Positions 21,673 through 34,539 are shown, counted from the stretch's first letter. The stretch: DNA of 64,000 bases from Ceratotherium simum simum (GCF_000283155.1 NW_004454216.1:4520846-4584845); one strand, 5' to 3'. Notes: generated by a model from the letters alone, not told the origin. A program made the numbers and translations.

Positions 21673-24600
21673 AATGATTAAATATATGAAGGAACCGGGT
21701 AATGCCCACCTTCTTCTGCATTATACTGAGACACTGCTTTCTTGTAGAACAAGAAAATCTGGTCTATGCAAGACATTTAAATGATTTAGGGATGATGACC
21801 AATGAACTACCACATTTTCAAAAATGATCTAAAACTGTAATGTCAGGTCAAGGGGAAAGCAGTATTTGATTTACAAAACTTCAATGCGTATACAGTGTTT
21901 TAGAAACGTCTATTATAAAATGCAAGGTGTTTTTTTTTTTTTTTTCATTAGGATTGCAAAAACAAATTCACCATGAAACGATGTTTAAGTGCTTTTTTTG
22001 TTGTTCTTTCTTTCAGGTAAGTGAAAGATATCTTCTGAAGTGTTCTGCAGAAACGGTGCAGGTGGCAGCATTCTCTTAGAAGAAAAAAGAAGGCAGGGAT
22101 CCTTGAAATGGTAATATTTCAGCTGTTCCATACACACAGGAAACATCTCACATGGCCAGCAAATCTGCTGTTTTCTCTTGCGTGGTTACACCTGTTTATT
22201 TCGCTATAACTTGATATGGCTTTAAACTCAAGGTCTGCAAGAATTAAATGTTTTTATGTATCTGCATTGGAGAGCCATTCATATCCCAATCTGAAGCTTC
22301 TGCAGCCCACCCTCAGCAGAAAGCTCATTCTGTATGAGTTGCTTCAAATTAAAATGTCTAAACATATCTGACAATAACAGATACACAATTTACTCTAAAT
22401 AGTATGTGAAATATATATGTAAATATATATTTGTGACTGCTTTCTTTTCATAAGTCTCTTCCTCTTGAATATGAAGTGCCTTATTTTTTGTGTTAATGGC
22501 AGCATTATCTGTTTAAAATATACCTGCAACCTGTTAGACTTCCAGTCACATTGATAAAACGGTTAAAATGTGCTACAGATTTTAGTGGTGATACAATCTA
22601 GGTTACCAAACTAGCTCTTTGAGACCTAGTGACTGACAAAAATTTGATTCACAAAACTTCAACATATTTGCAACTTCAATTTATAGTATAAGGTCTGAAA
22701 ACATTTCACATGAGAACAGAAGTGAGAGAAGCAGATACAACTAAATATTAAGTGAAAGGTTTATGAGATTATATTATTACAACAGACTTTAAAAGCGTAA
22801 TTTGTTAAATGTGCCCAATTAGATCAAAGACTAAATTTATCCTCCAAAACTAAGGCATTCTTTCTATTTTCAATAGCAAAATCCATTTAGATGAGTTAGT
22901 ATTTGAGAATTCCCTCCAGAATTTTCTTTTTAAATAATCTTTTTTTATTTTCTATCTAAAATAAATCACTCATTTACTGAGTAAGTATTTATAGCTGGCT
23001 TCTTAGGAAATGTTAAAATACGTCTTAAAGCTTCCTGCAGAATTAGCGATACAATGCTCAGTAATTTTTAATATTCTAATGCGTGGTCAAGTTTCTACAT
23101 GCCAATCATAACATAAATATGTACAATGAAATGTAAGTCACCTATTATCAAAACTATATTTACCAAGTGTTGATAATAAGATAAAGATAATTCAAAGCTA
23201 ATAAGAAATAGACCCTGCTCTCAAGAGTTTAGCATTTTAGGAGTAGGTAGGCAAGACATAGTAGATATGGAGTAGCTTCATAATAGAAGAAGTTACAAAG
23301 TAATATCATTTTTTTAATACAGAAAATACATGTAGAAAAGTAAAGGCCTAAACCATCATTTGAATTTGAGAAACTATGAAGTAATTATTTTTTTCTGCTC
23401 TTTTAATTTATTTACCTATTTCCTTTCTAAGGAAATATTCATCCCTATAAGAAAGTGTTTTAGGTTATAGACAGAAAACAATAAAAAAAAGTAATAAATA
23501 AATAGGGAAAAAAGTATCCTCAATCATTAAGACGGTTGGTTATTGCCCTGTAGGTAGTTAACAGAAACTCAATTACAGAGTATTTAATTTTTTTATTGTA
23601 ATCCATAGTGGAGAATACCAAATTTAGTAAATTATTTTGTGAATTTATGGTAAATTAGGTAACATGAACCATAGCTAGAAAAGTGACTCCTTCTGTGGTG
23701 TGGTGTGAACAAGAGCACGGAAGTGTGAACACATGTCGCTCTCCACCTGCCCGTGGTGTACTTGACTTCCTCGGTCTTAAGGAGCACCTGGTGACTTTTA
23801 TAGAAGTGAGCTGAGGGAAATATCAGTGAGTCTTAGGGATTTTTCTCCCTCATCATTCCCTAGAGCTTAGCCTATGGAGAAGATTGTGTGAATTGGAGGA
23901 AGGAAGGGAGAATCATGGGAAAAATCCATGGATGCAGAAAAGAAAAGAGTCAGGAAATTTAGCTCATCAAAGCCTCTCTCTTTCTATTTGAAATTTCTTT
24001 CCACCTCCCAACCCTGATTCATAGTCCAAAGATGCCTCAAGATTTGTCTCTCATTTTCTCAGTCTATGAGCGTCACCTACTGTCTGTGTTTCTATCTGTT
24101 ACACACAGACAAAGGAGTATCTTTTGATACTCTAGGATTCTGGAGAAACACCAGCTAATAATATGAGAAGCACATTTAACTTCCTAATTTTATTTAATTA
24201 GGCATTTATTTATACCCTGTCCCATTTTCCAAAGGATTCAAGGGGTACAAATGGAACAATAAACAGCAATCTTGCCTTTTCACATTATGATTGAAAGACC
24301 GAGCATGCCCACACTATAGCTTTGGTTGATTTGAGGAACTTCTGCTCTGAGCGGGGTGATCAGTTACATAATCCAATAAATTAATTCAATTCAAAAACTG
24401 TTTTCAAGGACTTGCATAACCATATGCATGATGATATGTTGAGTGGAAAGATAAGATAGTAAAATATAGCTCCTGCCTTCAAGGACTTTCCAGCTTAGGA
24501 CTTCTCTCTGATTTCTTTTGCTTGATGTCTGGTGACTCAACATTTAGTAACTTAACTGATAACCACAGTAATCACTTATTCATATAACTGATAACCACAT

Positions 24601-25960
24601 TTTATGCCTCTTTCACAGAACAAGAAAACAAAAGGTTCACTCCTTTAGCACAGGAGTCCTTCCTCTGACGGTCAGGTGGAGCTGGATTTGCCGGAACTGG
24701 GTCAGAGGAGATTTTTATGTTATCAGTGTAGTTGTATACAGTATTTTGGCTTCTTCACTAGCTTGGATAATCAGGACGTGACAATTATAGTACTTGTTTC
24801 ATGAGGAATGATAATCATGTCATGACATTTTTATGCCGCATTCACTGTTATGATTTGAACAGCTCCATGCCAAATACTGATTTGCAGAGTATTAATACTG
24901 TGTCATGGTATTATGAAAACCAGATAGAGTGACATTATTGTATGCAGAATTGAGAATGTTGTAGTCGTATATTATTACCATGACATCTAAAAAAAGAGTA
25001 TGTAATTGTAACATAAGATTACAAAACCAGAAAAGTCCTAATATTGGATGAAGTTGACACAAATTAGTTTAGACTTCAAGTTTTCAATGAGTTTGTTAAT
25101 GGAAAAAAAATTAAAAAAAAGGTTTCTTTAACTGAATATGTGCACTGGAGATCTGGATGATCTTGCTTTTCTTTTGTTACCCCAAATTCCTAATTTCCTG
25201 GTATACTCCCTCCTTGGTTTTCTGTTTATGCTTTGTCTGATAGTCTGATTTCAAACACTTCTTGCATTGAAAGTGGGATGGCTGTTAGAGCTCACTGCAC
25301 GTAGTCATAATTCTAAAATTAGTAAGAAAGCATTTTTTTAAGACCACATGGACTTCTGTAGAAGATACGTCAATATAGTTCAAGTATTTGAATCTGGCTA
25401 CTTTACAATCAGCACACATTAATTTAGGAATTCACAGAACCAGGATGTGAAAATTTTCTAGTCTTCAATCTATGCCTCTGAAAACGATAGTCTCCTTCTC
25501 AAAGAAAACATAACCTCTTCTGGAAAGTGAAATAAAGGCAAAACTAAACTGATAGAGTTCGAAGGCTGTATGCAGCATCCAGTTCAGACACAATTTTCAA
25601 AGAATGAATTTTACTGCACACAGCCCTATTAGCACAGGATCAGATTCCTAACAAATTGATTGGACGTGGAAAAAGAGTCTGTGTCCTAGATTTAAAGCCA
25701 TTACGCAGTCTTAAACACAGCTGTTCAGCAAGTCTTTCATTCTAGATGGACATGAGCAAATTGAATGGTTCTGAAGGTGATTGGCTGGTGGATTTCCTAC
25801 AGTACAATTTTCAATAATGACAAATTTAATGAAATCACTATTGTATTATTTAGCAAGAGAATGTGTGTTCTGTTTTATATAACCATCAATGAGTACTTAA
25901 GTATGCACAAGAGTATGAATGCACAAATATTTAAAAAGATCCAGACGCACCCATAATTCT
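21673..25960. other. Largely repeat-free AT-rich stretch; no gene seen
   Basis: About 4.3 kb without recognisable repeats apart from a 16-T run at 21930-21945. 24553-24567 and 24585-24599 carry the same 15 bases (taactgataaccaca), spaced 32 bases apart. 23695-23775 is locally CpG-bearing. 'tctttctttcag' at about 22005-22016 resembles a splice acceptor, but the sequence after it shows no convincing frame. Confidence 0.45.
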
Positions 25961-27264
25961 TTGGTTGAAGGGAGATATATGCACCCAGCTCTGCCATTAT
26001 CCTTACCCAACCAAGGATGAAGATAATCCTAGACTTTATACAGTAACCTTACCCAGTTTTCTTCTTTTCATTCCTGAATTCTGGCTTCTTGCTATTTCTA
26101 ATCTTTTCCTGGAAATGTCCATTTCAGTTGAGTATATGATACATTTCTATTTTAAGTTTAAATGTTTTCCTTTCTATATTCAGGATTATCTGCTTACATA
26201 AGCATTACACATTCAAGAATATTGCGTATGTAAACTCCTGAGCATGTATCATTGCTTCACGAGGACTGTGCAGATGTCAAGAAGGAAACCATAGTACTTT
26301 CATTCTTAATTTTGTGCCGTATGAGGGTCAGGACAGAAAGATGTGCATATATTTTGTCAAATGAAATTCTAATCAGTAATAGAATATTAGTAAAAGACAG
26401 TGACCATAGAAGTGAAGAAAAACAATTGCTTGTGAAATTCACTCCTAGTACCTATGTCTCTTTACAGGAAGCATGTATTATAAACTGCTCAGTTTTGTTA
26501 TATGGCTTTATATTGGATGCTTCTGATTTGTGTGGAATACAGATAAGAAATATGTGTGGGATATATATAAGAAATCTGTGTGGTGACAAATGATCAAATT
26601 GCCAGTCATCTTGTGAACATAGCCAAGCAGTCTGTGGTCTCAGGGAAGCCAACACAAATCCCTGGGAAAGAGAGTTCAGGAGGTAAAGGCTTTCCCTACC
26701 ATGGCAGAAAATTTTCATGATTGAGCTAAAGGTTTCCGTTACACAAAGTACCCCAAACACAAGGAAAAACAGAAACAGCTGTTTTATAGCTTACTGTAAT
26801 TGTACCAGGGCAGTATACATCCTTTCTCTTTTTAGTAAGGAGATCCTATTCTGAGCAATGACTATAATTAGTTAATAAATTACTTCAGCTTTACGCCTTA
26901 AGGAACTTAGCTTCAGGACAGTTGTAATAGCAGGCAGTTAGAAAAGACGTGGGCATTCTATCAGAGGGGCATCCTGAAAGTTAACCAACAGAAGCTGATC
27001 CTTTTAAGTTGTGTTATAAATCTAAGTCAACACCAGATAACTTGTTTACAAAAAATAGTAAGAAGTTAAGTAAGAGCTTTTGTAGAGTATCATGGAGATT
27101 GAATATACATTTTTACTCTGAAAGTTAGCAGATTATTTTTGTGTCATTAGAAATTATTTATAAAATGTTTTGAATAAGACTTTTGGTCAAGAAAATTATG
27201 GACTAGATTTGGAACTTCTTTCAAAAGCGATTTAAAATTTGAGATGTATTAACATGATCAAGAA
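25961..27264. other. No gene called; contains a 24-bp tandem repeat
   Basis: Short frames of 61-113 codons occur on both strands and overlap. None has a recognisable domain. The 113-codon frame at 26252-26593 ends in a repetitive motif created by the tandem repeat at 26529-26583. Confidence 0.45.
26529..26583 (+). repeat. 24-bp tandem repeat, 2.3 copies
   Basis: tgtgtggaatacagataaga begins unit 1 (26529-26552) and tgtgtgggatatatataaga begins unit 2 (26553-26576). A third partial unit, tgtgtgg, follows at 26577-26583. Confidence 0.8.
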
Positions 27265-27590
27265 GAAAAGCAGTTTAGTCTATTCAATAAACATTTACTG
27301 AGCTCCTAGAATATACCAAATACCCTCTCAGGGATATAAAGATGGGCATGGTCCTTATCTTTGAGGAACTTATGTTGCAGAAAGACTTCACCAGTAAACA
27401 GATAGTTTTAGTGTTTGACAACAGGCAGCCACAGAAGGGCACAGGGACTCCTGTGAGCATGGTGGAGGAGGGGGCCTTGGACCAGCTTACATGGCAAGGA
27501 AGCCCTGTTGGATGTTGGAGGAAATTCTGAGGTTCGATAGCAGGGAAAGGAGGGAAGGCTGTTCTCAGCAGGGAAAAGAACATCATCTGC
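27265..27590 (+). mobile_element. Ancient interspersed repeat, same type as 12.8 kb
   Basis: 'ttcaataaacatttactgagctcctagaatatac' and 'ggtccttatctttgaggaact' follow the same pan-mammalian repeat start seen at 12822. The 141-codon minus frame at 27284-27709 lies across it and is not credible as a gene. Confidence 0.5.
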
Positions 27591-28039
27591 ATGTGTTCAA
27601 TTGTCCAATCATGCTGTATGTCATAAATAAAATCCATACAATGACTGGCATATCCTACCCTATTTTTTTTAACCATGTTTCTTCTCCTATTGCCTTTGAC
27701 TCTAAGCATTCCTTATGGGTTTTAGAGAAAAAGAGCAATGGGAACGAGGTGGAAAATTGGGAGTGGTGGCTTGCTATGTTCTTGGATAATCTTACTGGTA
27801 ATGTTTAGTTTCCTTAGCCTTTCGGAAATAACAAGGATAGAACAGAAGGTGTTGGTTCAAACCATCCGTGTCTGTATAAATTAACCAGCCCCCACCCACA
27901 CACACACTCACAAGCTTTCAAAAGACAGGAGAGTCTACGAAGTCCTCCTAAATTCCTCTTTTCCTTTTATTAGTTTCATTTGAATCTCAAGAAAACAATA
28001 ACGCTAGTAACTTTTGCTATTTAATAGCGTACTTACATG

Positions 28040-28258
28040 TGCTGAATGCAGTGCCATGCACCTTCCACAGAATGTCTTATTTAATCCCTACCACAACCAG
28101 AAAGGCAGATACTACTTTCCTTGTTTTATACATGGAAAAACAGAGACACAGAGAGGTTAAGTAACTGCTTTAAATTTATTCACTGAGTAAGTTGTGGAGT
28201 CAGTGTTTGAACCCAGGCGGTCAGACTCAGGGGCTGCACTCTTAAACCTTATTCAATA
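28040..28258 (-). mobile_element. MIR SINE, antisense, well preserved
   Basis: Shows the antisense MIR order clearly: 'gaatgtcttatttaatccctaccacaacc', 'cagagacacagagaggttaag' near 28140-28160, 'gtttgaacccaggcggtcaga' near 28205-28225. Confidence 0.9.
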
Positions 28259-28289
28259 CTGGCCCTTTATCTGCTAGTCATTCCATAAA

Positions 28290-28530
28290 TGTTTAATATG
28301 TCCACAATGTACAAAACATCCATGTGGATCTTATTTATGGCTTACAGCATTTTATAGAATTTAGTGCACTTCAGTTCATTATTTCATTTTGATCCTCGAC
28401 AGAATTCTGTTAGGTAGGCCAGCCAGATAATAAAACTTCATAGATGAGAAAACTAAAACGCAAAGGGCTTGAGTTGATCAATGTCTCACAATTGGGAAGC
28501 AACAAGGCTCAAGCCTGAGTCTTTTGATGT
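28290..28530 (-). mobile_element. MIR-type SINE, antisense
   Basis: 'atttcattttgatcctcgaca', 'catagatgagaaaactaaaac', 'caagcctgagtcttttgatg' follow the MIR antisense order. It directly succeeds another antisense MIR. Confidence 0.75.
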
Positions 28531-29084
28531 ATTCTACAGTTCTTTTCAGACCAGTAATGCTGGAACTATCACTGTAACATATGAGAGAAAAAGAAAATCT
28601 GATCGTGGAAGTGACACGTACAAAGTCATCTGCTGAATTAGTGAAAGACCCAACACTAGAACCAGGTCTCTAAATAGCTATTCCAGTCTTTTCCTCAACC
28701 ACATCATTCGAAAACCTTCAGCAGATTTTGTGGTAGTTTCTTTCATTGCTAATAATCTTGATGAGGTGATATACTGCCCCAATGTCTCATTTGGTTTGGG
28801 TAAAGTAGAAAGCTGGCATTTCCAAGTCATTATAAAAATTAGAATAATAACAGAAGTTTGTGTACAATAGACACTTTTAAAGTTACTGCCTTCTTATAGC
28901 TAATTATATGGTCATAGGCACAAAGTGAGGCATTATAGTGCTTCTATTTCCAAAGATAGATGTATAACATACAGCTGATTATATATAGTTATACTAGCAT
29001 CATTAAGTACTGGTGTCCTACTCTTATACAGCTTCCTGTTTTCTTCTACTAAACTGAATCCTTTTGGGGCTATTAGAGAGGCAC
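28531..29084. other. No gene seen
   Basis: AT-rich spacer between MIR copies, with no recognisable repeat or frame. Confidence 0.5.
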
Positions 29085-29290
29085 CATACTAAAATGGGAG
29101 AAAGCACAGACTAGTACACTTAGCTCTACCACATAGAATTATGTCATGGTTGGCAAATTATTTAAAATCTCTTGGCCACAGTTTCCTTGTTTTTAATACG
29201 AGAATAGTCATTCTTATCTAACAGGGTGTGCAAAATATGTTGCCTACCATACAATAGATGCTCAATTAATACTGTGTCATTGTTATTATC
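29085..29290 (+). mobile_element. MIR SINE
   Basis: Sense order: 'ctctaccacatagaattatg', 'ggccacagtttccttgttttt', 'accatacaatagatgctcaat'. Confidence 0.75.
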
Positions 29291-29464
29291 ACTGGCACAT
29301 AATTTGTGCTCAATATTTGTTTATTTACTTATAATAATCTATTCAGGAATTCAAACCACTATTATTTTGCAGTGGGTAAAATTTGTTGTTAGAAGCCATA
29401 TTCACTTTGATGTGCTCCTTTTCCTTCTGCAGAACCCCGTCTCTCAAGTTAGTAATATGGTATG

Positions 29465-29705
29465 ATAAAAAGTACACAGATATGGAGCCAGACATAGCTG
29501 GGTATGAAATTTCTCATTACCACTGAATTGCTTTCTGTCTATGAGTAAGATATTTAACTTCTCTGAATCTCAGTTTTCTTGCCTGAGATGAGAATAACAA
29601 CAATGGTGGTGATTTACAACTGTTGTGAAAATTAGATTAAATGAAATGTAAAAAATATAGCACAATACATGGCTTATGGTAGATTTTTGGCATAAATTGG
29701 TAACT
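29465..29705 (+). mobile_element. MIR SINE
   Basis: Sense order: 'ggagccagacatagctggg', 'atttaacttctctgaatctcag', 'gtgaaaattagattaaatg', 'catggcttatggtag'. Confidence 0.85.
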
Positions 29706-29984
29706 TTTTTTTTGTGCTTTCTTGCATACCTAGGCATACCGTACTCCATTCCTTTATCCTCCTAGTGAAACCATATTTCAGGCCCTTTAATCACAGCAAT
29801 GTGTAAATAACTGAGTGACACCTCACGGTAGAGTCATCTGCTGTGTAGGGCAGGAGGAGATTAACAATAAAGACGTAAACAGAAGAGATGGAGCCAGGCT
29901 TCTGGTCACCTTTCCACTTAGACTCTGTGCTAAAGGCATATTAGAAAACTCACCATTCACCCCTCTTTTAAGTCATTAAAATAC

Positions 29985-30185
29985 TGGATTATGGTCTTCC
30001 CTCTTCTAAAAATCTCTGCCTCATTTTTATCTTCCTAGTGATTTTCTTCTCTTTTACTAAGATCCTTCTTACATGATACCTCCTTTGAGAAGGCATTGCC
30101 AATTTATACACACACACACAATCACACTCATCACTCAATTTTACAGCTACCTGAACTTAACCACATTTGAGGGCAATCATTCTAA
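29985..30185 (+). mobile_element. L2 LINE fragment with a short CA run
   Basis: Pyrimidine-rich L2 3' text: 'catgatacctcctttgagaaggcattgcc' near 30071-30100. A short (CA)n lies at 30107-30120. Confidence 0.5.
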
Positions 30186-31124
30186 AATGCATGACTTAAC
30201 CAGAAAATTCCAAACATCATTAACATCATTTATCCCTTTCTTCATGATCCAAGACAATTATCATGGACCAGGGTTTTGGACAGCATGGTAAAAGGCTGTC
30301 AACCATCACCTCTGTTCCTCCTTTACCTGCTTCAGACAGCTTTTGACCTTTTCTAGTTTGCTTCTACTAATCTATCAGAGGCTGAGAAGCCAGATAACTA
30401 AGCTTTAAAAGAATTGCATATTTAAAAAGTCAAAAAAGTTCCACATGAATCCCTAAGAGCCTTAATGGAAGGCTTCAGGGTAGATATTTCTGGCTTCTCT
30501 GAGGCCTTTATCAGAGACTTCTGACAAGCTGGACCTTCTGGATAAGTGGAGAGTACTATATTTTAATCCATTAATGTCTACTTTATAGAAACACAGAATA
30601 AAAAATGTAGATGTAAACAGAATTTAAATTAGAAAGTAAATGCAAACTCACTAAGCTATTTAAAATATAATTTAATATAAAAACATTCAGCTTATATTTG
30701 GCTTTTCCATTATGGAGTTGAGAGGTAAAGGGCCCAGCACATAAGAATGATGAACAAATTGCTAGATTATCCTCTGCTTACACTTCAAATAAACCAGCTA
30801 ATTGTTTATTTATTTGCCTAGCAGTTGCTGCCTTGACTATAGGCCATTAGTGACCATTAATAAATGAAACTGTGTTTTCATTTCCCAAAGCAATTTTGAA
30901 TTCCATAAATCTTACATTTCTCATTAAAGACGTTCAGTTTTACACATGCTTTATTAAAAAATATGATCAAGGCCTACAGTACAATTTTAAAAATAACATG
31001 GAACCTTTAGAACAAAAACAACAAAAGAATAATTCATGAACTTTCCTGCTGTTTTCCGGGGGTATTTGTCTTTACTGGAAGACTTGAAAATTAAGAAAAA
31101 TATTAAGATATATTTGCTGTTCAC
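30186..31124. other. No gene seen
   Basis: AT-rich unique-looking sequence. The minus frame at 30987-31223 is Tyr/Phe/Lys-rich because of base composition. Confidence 0.5.
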
Positions 31125-31300
31125 TGAGAATAGTAATAATAATTTGTATGTATAGAAGCACTTTATGGTACACAGAAGGTTTAAATATTTATTATATTTG
31201 ATGTAATAGGATATTATCCCCATTTCATAAGAAGGAAAATGGAGACTTAAAGAATTAAATAGTTGTCCAGACAGAGCTGCACTGAAATCTTGACTCCTCT
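31125..31300 (-). mobile_element. MIR SINE, antisense arm of an inverted pair
   Basis: 'ggatattatccccatttcataag', 'gaaaatggagacttaaagaat', 'gttgtccagacagagctgcactg' follow antisense MIR order and run head-on into a sense MIR. Confidence 0.75.
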
Positions 31301-31485
31301 AGTAATTAGCTATGTGATAAGATATCTTAATTCACATTCTGAGTCTTATTTTCATCTCCTATTGAAAAGAAAGCTGATATTGTACATTTTTTAGTTATCT
31401 TGAGAATTAAATGAAGATATTTTAGGGAAAGTACTGGACACACTGTAGGCACACTCAGTTGATATGATTTCTTTTCCCTTCTCTA
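31301..31485 (+). mobile_element. MIR SINE, sense arm of an inverted pair
   Basis: 'agtaattagctatgtgataag', 'cattctgagtcttattttcatctcc', 'cttgagaattaaatgaag', 'cactgtaggcacactcagt' follow sense MIR order. Confidence 0.75.
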
Positions 31486-31774
31486 TTAAAACATGTCTTC
31501 TGATTTTATAAAGATGTTAACATTTGTAAAAGAAGACACAACATTAAATTATTTTATAAAGTTCAGTGCCCTGATAAATTCAGAAAATCAATGTGTTTAA
31601 AAATACGTTGAGTTTATGGTAAAACATATTCTAATGAATGAATATCTTAGATTTAGAAAGACATTTTACTATATATTATTTAGATCAATGCTACTTGACT
31701 TTGGCTGTACCAAATGTGTTTCAGGGGGCAAAATTATTTTCACTATTCACATTAATGGACAGAAATATACTATG

Positions 31775-31965
31775 TGAAATGGATATAGCACTCTAACGGG
31801 AGTCAGAAGGTCTTGGCTCTAGTCAGGAGCTATGTCACTAACTGTGTGACTCCGAGCAAGTTACTCGACTTCTTTGGGTTTCATTTTACTCATCTATAAC
31901 TTATAGAAGTTGAAATAAATAACTTCTAAGGCCGTTTCCAGCTGTGACGAGACAAAATTCCCATC
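31775..31965 (+). mobile_element. MIR SINE
   Basis: 'cttggctctagtcaggagctatgtcactaactgtgtgac' near 31813-31850, then 'gcaagttactcgacttc' and 'taaggccgtttccagctgtg' give an almost complete sense MIR. Confidence 0.9.
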
Positions 31966-32169
31966 CTATATTCTATGGAATGGAAGTTTGTTGAGATATT
32001 AGGTTTTCCTTAAAATAAAAAGCTAATACTCAAACAAATCTGAGAAATACTGAATATTATCTCCTCCCTTAGATAATTCACAATGAAAAGTAACATATTA
32101 AAGGTTCTGAAATGTCCTGTACTAAACACATCCAGATTAACTTTCGCATTAAGGTTAGCATTAATTAAT

Positions 32170-32290
32170 TGAGATCAGCATTCTCTAATCTTTTTGAATG
32201 ATAAAACCTCTTTTTTGGGGAAGGGGGTGTGATTAAAAACTGCGAATGACATCTTAATCTTTCAGAGAGTAGGCGTTGGTTAGAATAGGT
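32170..32290 (+). mobile_element. hAT/MER-type end (weak)
   Basis: 'cagcattctctaatctttttgaatgataaaacctctttttt' resembles the 5' terminus of small Charlie-type elements. The matching right end was not found. Confidence 0.35.
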
Positions 32291-32569
32291 AGCACGCTGT
32301 TTAAAAAATACTGATTTTTATAATTTCTCCAATTTTTCTAAAATCTAAACTACATTTTGAAACATAATGGAAATATGAACCTATATAAGTAGACGGATTC
32401 ACCCAGATGGGATTAACTACATATGTGTATAAGTAGATTGGGGCTTTCAGTATTCCCATCTCTCCTAGTCCTCCACTTCTCATTCAAGAGAATTCTGAAA
32501 TAATTTCGGAGCAATGAGTACTTAGATCCAGTGAAGTCTCTTCAAAGCTCTTCGTTTGCAATTGCAGGT

Positions 32570-32805
32570 AGTTTGAAGTGAGGCAGCCTTGGAGTGAGGA
32601 CATCCAGCTTTGAATCCTGTCTGCCCTTTGATCCTCTGTAATCTTGGGCAAGTTACTTAACTTTTTCGAGTGTACATTCCCTCATTTATAAAATGGAGAT
32701 GCAATTACCTATCTCACAGCTTCATTGTGGGTGTTAATCAAGATAAGGGGTGTAAAAAAACTTGTAAAAGTATCAAGTTCTATATAAATGGAAGGAGTTA
32801 CTAAT
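32570..32805 (+). mobile_element. MIR SINE
   Basis: 'tttgaatcctgtctgccctttg', 'cttgggcaagttacttaac' near 32644-32662, 'cctcatttataaaatggagatg' near 32680-32702. Confidence 0.9.
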
Positions 32806-32889
32806 AGAGTCTGTGGTCAATAAATACGTCTAAAATTACTGAATATTTTATGTCTTCTAAAGTAACAACCCTGGGAAAATGAGAATTGC

Positions 32890-33080
32890 CATAGAATTGT
32901 AGGACTAGAAGGACTGCAGTCAACTGTCCCCCTGGCTCCATTTTTCAAATAAAATATTAAGGCATAGAGACGCTGAGTTTTCTCATGCCACCCAATTAGC
33001 AGGGAGAGAGCCAGTGCTCTGAACTGATTCCTCTGACTCGAGTCCGTTTCTTTCTGACATAACCACATTGGCTCCATTTG
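32890..33080 (-). mobile_element. MIR-type SINE, antisense
   Basis: 'agaattgtaggactagaagg', 'aatattaaggcatagagacgc', 'cccaattagcagggagagagcc' follow an old antisense MIR or MIR3 order. It covers much of the 104-codon minus frame at 32817-33131, which is not a gene. Confidence 0.65.
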
Positions 33081-34144
33081 TGTATGGCAGAGTATAGCTT
33101 CCCCTTCATCATTTTCATTTTCATGAGTCAAATACTTCAGTCACGGAAAAAAAAAAATCCATATTGTAAGAAAGGCAAACTGATCACTGCTCTTGAAATA
33201 TTACTGCTTTATTTTAAAATCTAGTTTCCTTGTTTTTGCCATTAAACAAACTCAATCCCATTTTTCTCATTTATATCATTTCCTTTTTTAAAAAAATTTT
33301 TTTGTCAGTTCAGTCTTTTATTTTCTATTATTTCTCTACTATTTTTGGTGCTAAGCTATGATTTTATACTCTGCAGATTTTTGTTTATTACTTATTTATT
33401 TTAATTTATGATAAATCTAGATTGTGATAGACTGAAGGTGGATTCTACCTGGGTTATTTATCAGCTATGTATATGTCATTTCCTTAATCTAGTTAGCTCT
33501 TTGGAATATAAAGATGTAAAACTTGCAGTCAGTGGATAATTTGGTTATAGGTAAGTCACATAGAATATTCATTTTGTAACTATAGTTCAAAAAACATACT
33601 GGTAACATCTCAGGTTTATTTCTCATCACTGCTAAGAATAGAAAAATGTTGCAATGAGCATAAACTGAATCTTAAGAGATTTGGGTTCATTTTAGAGTAT
33701 TTACTTGATGGTGGAAGTTGTGACAATTGAAATATGTTAGTATCACAGATTCTTTATTTTGAAATCTAAATAAAAGACCTTCTTGACTCTGAAAGATTTT
33801 TGTTTTCCATGGAAATCTGGAATCAGATGGGCTCTCCCACTTTTTTTAAATAGTTCTATTTAAGGTGAACTTCAAGGCAAATCCTTGCATTTCTCTCTCC
33901 AACAAAAGTTAGCCAAGCTACAACTCTCATTTTCCTACGTGGCAATATAAGCATCATCTAATGATATTCTGAGAAATACATATGATATTTTAGCAAATAG
34001 CTCTTTAGAAATAGGTGAAATATCACCATTAAAATGATTTATTTTACTTAGTCTTTAATAGGTTTCAAAGACTTAGAAGGGTAGCATATTAATAGAAGGA
34101 AACATTTCATTAAGTATTGCTAGATTTATTTTCTGATTTCCCCT
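33081..34144. other. No gene seen; very AT-rich
   Basis: About 1 kb of AT-rich sequence with an A run at about 33147-33157 and T/A runs near 33285-33305. No repeat family was recognised. Confidence 0.5.
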
Positions 34145-34270
34145 TCAGCACTAACTCAGCTATGCAGCTTAGGCAAGGCAACTAATCTCTCTCAACTTCA
34201 CATTTATAAGTACAAAATGAGGCAGTATTACTTGCTTGAAGCACTCTGTAGACTGCATGTATAAGTGGGA
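34145..34270 (+). mobile_element. MIR SINE fragment
   Basis: 'ctaactcagctatgcagctt', 'ggcaaggcaactaatctctctcaac', 'acaaaatgaggcagta' follow the sense MIR core. Confidence 0.7.
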
Positions 34271-34539
34271 TCTATACTAAGACCTAATTCTATGACTTTC
34301 CAGGTCATGACAGAGAGACAATGAGTCACTTCAATAGAATGTGAATAAAATCATTTCTTTCTCTAAATTATTGCTGCTAACTCACCCTTAAGCAAAAAGA
34401 AAATTCTTATTTCAAATAAGAAGTAATAGCATTTTACTGTATTTGCAGATGTGGAAAAATGAGCATTGATATTAATTCATGTTCTCTTCTGAAGGCAATT
34501 ACTTTCATCAGTGGGGAAGTCCTGGACGTTACCATCTGT

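Noticed and set aside
22005..22080. Splice-acceptor-like tctttctttcag followed by ggtaagtg
   Set aside because: The acceptor AG and a perfect donor-like gtaagt overlap directly, leaving no exon between them; the downstream sequence has no convincing frame.
27284..27709. 141-codon minus-strand frame
   Set aside because: It overlaps an ancient interspersed repeat and an opposed plus frame, with no domain.
28040..34270. Regularly spaced similar units suggesting a repeat array or CRISPR-like structure
   Set aside because: They are independent MIR copies in both orientations at irregular spacing and with unequal divergence.
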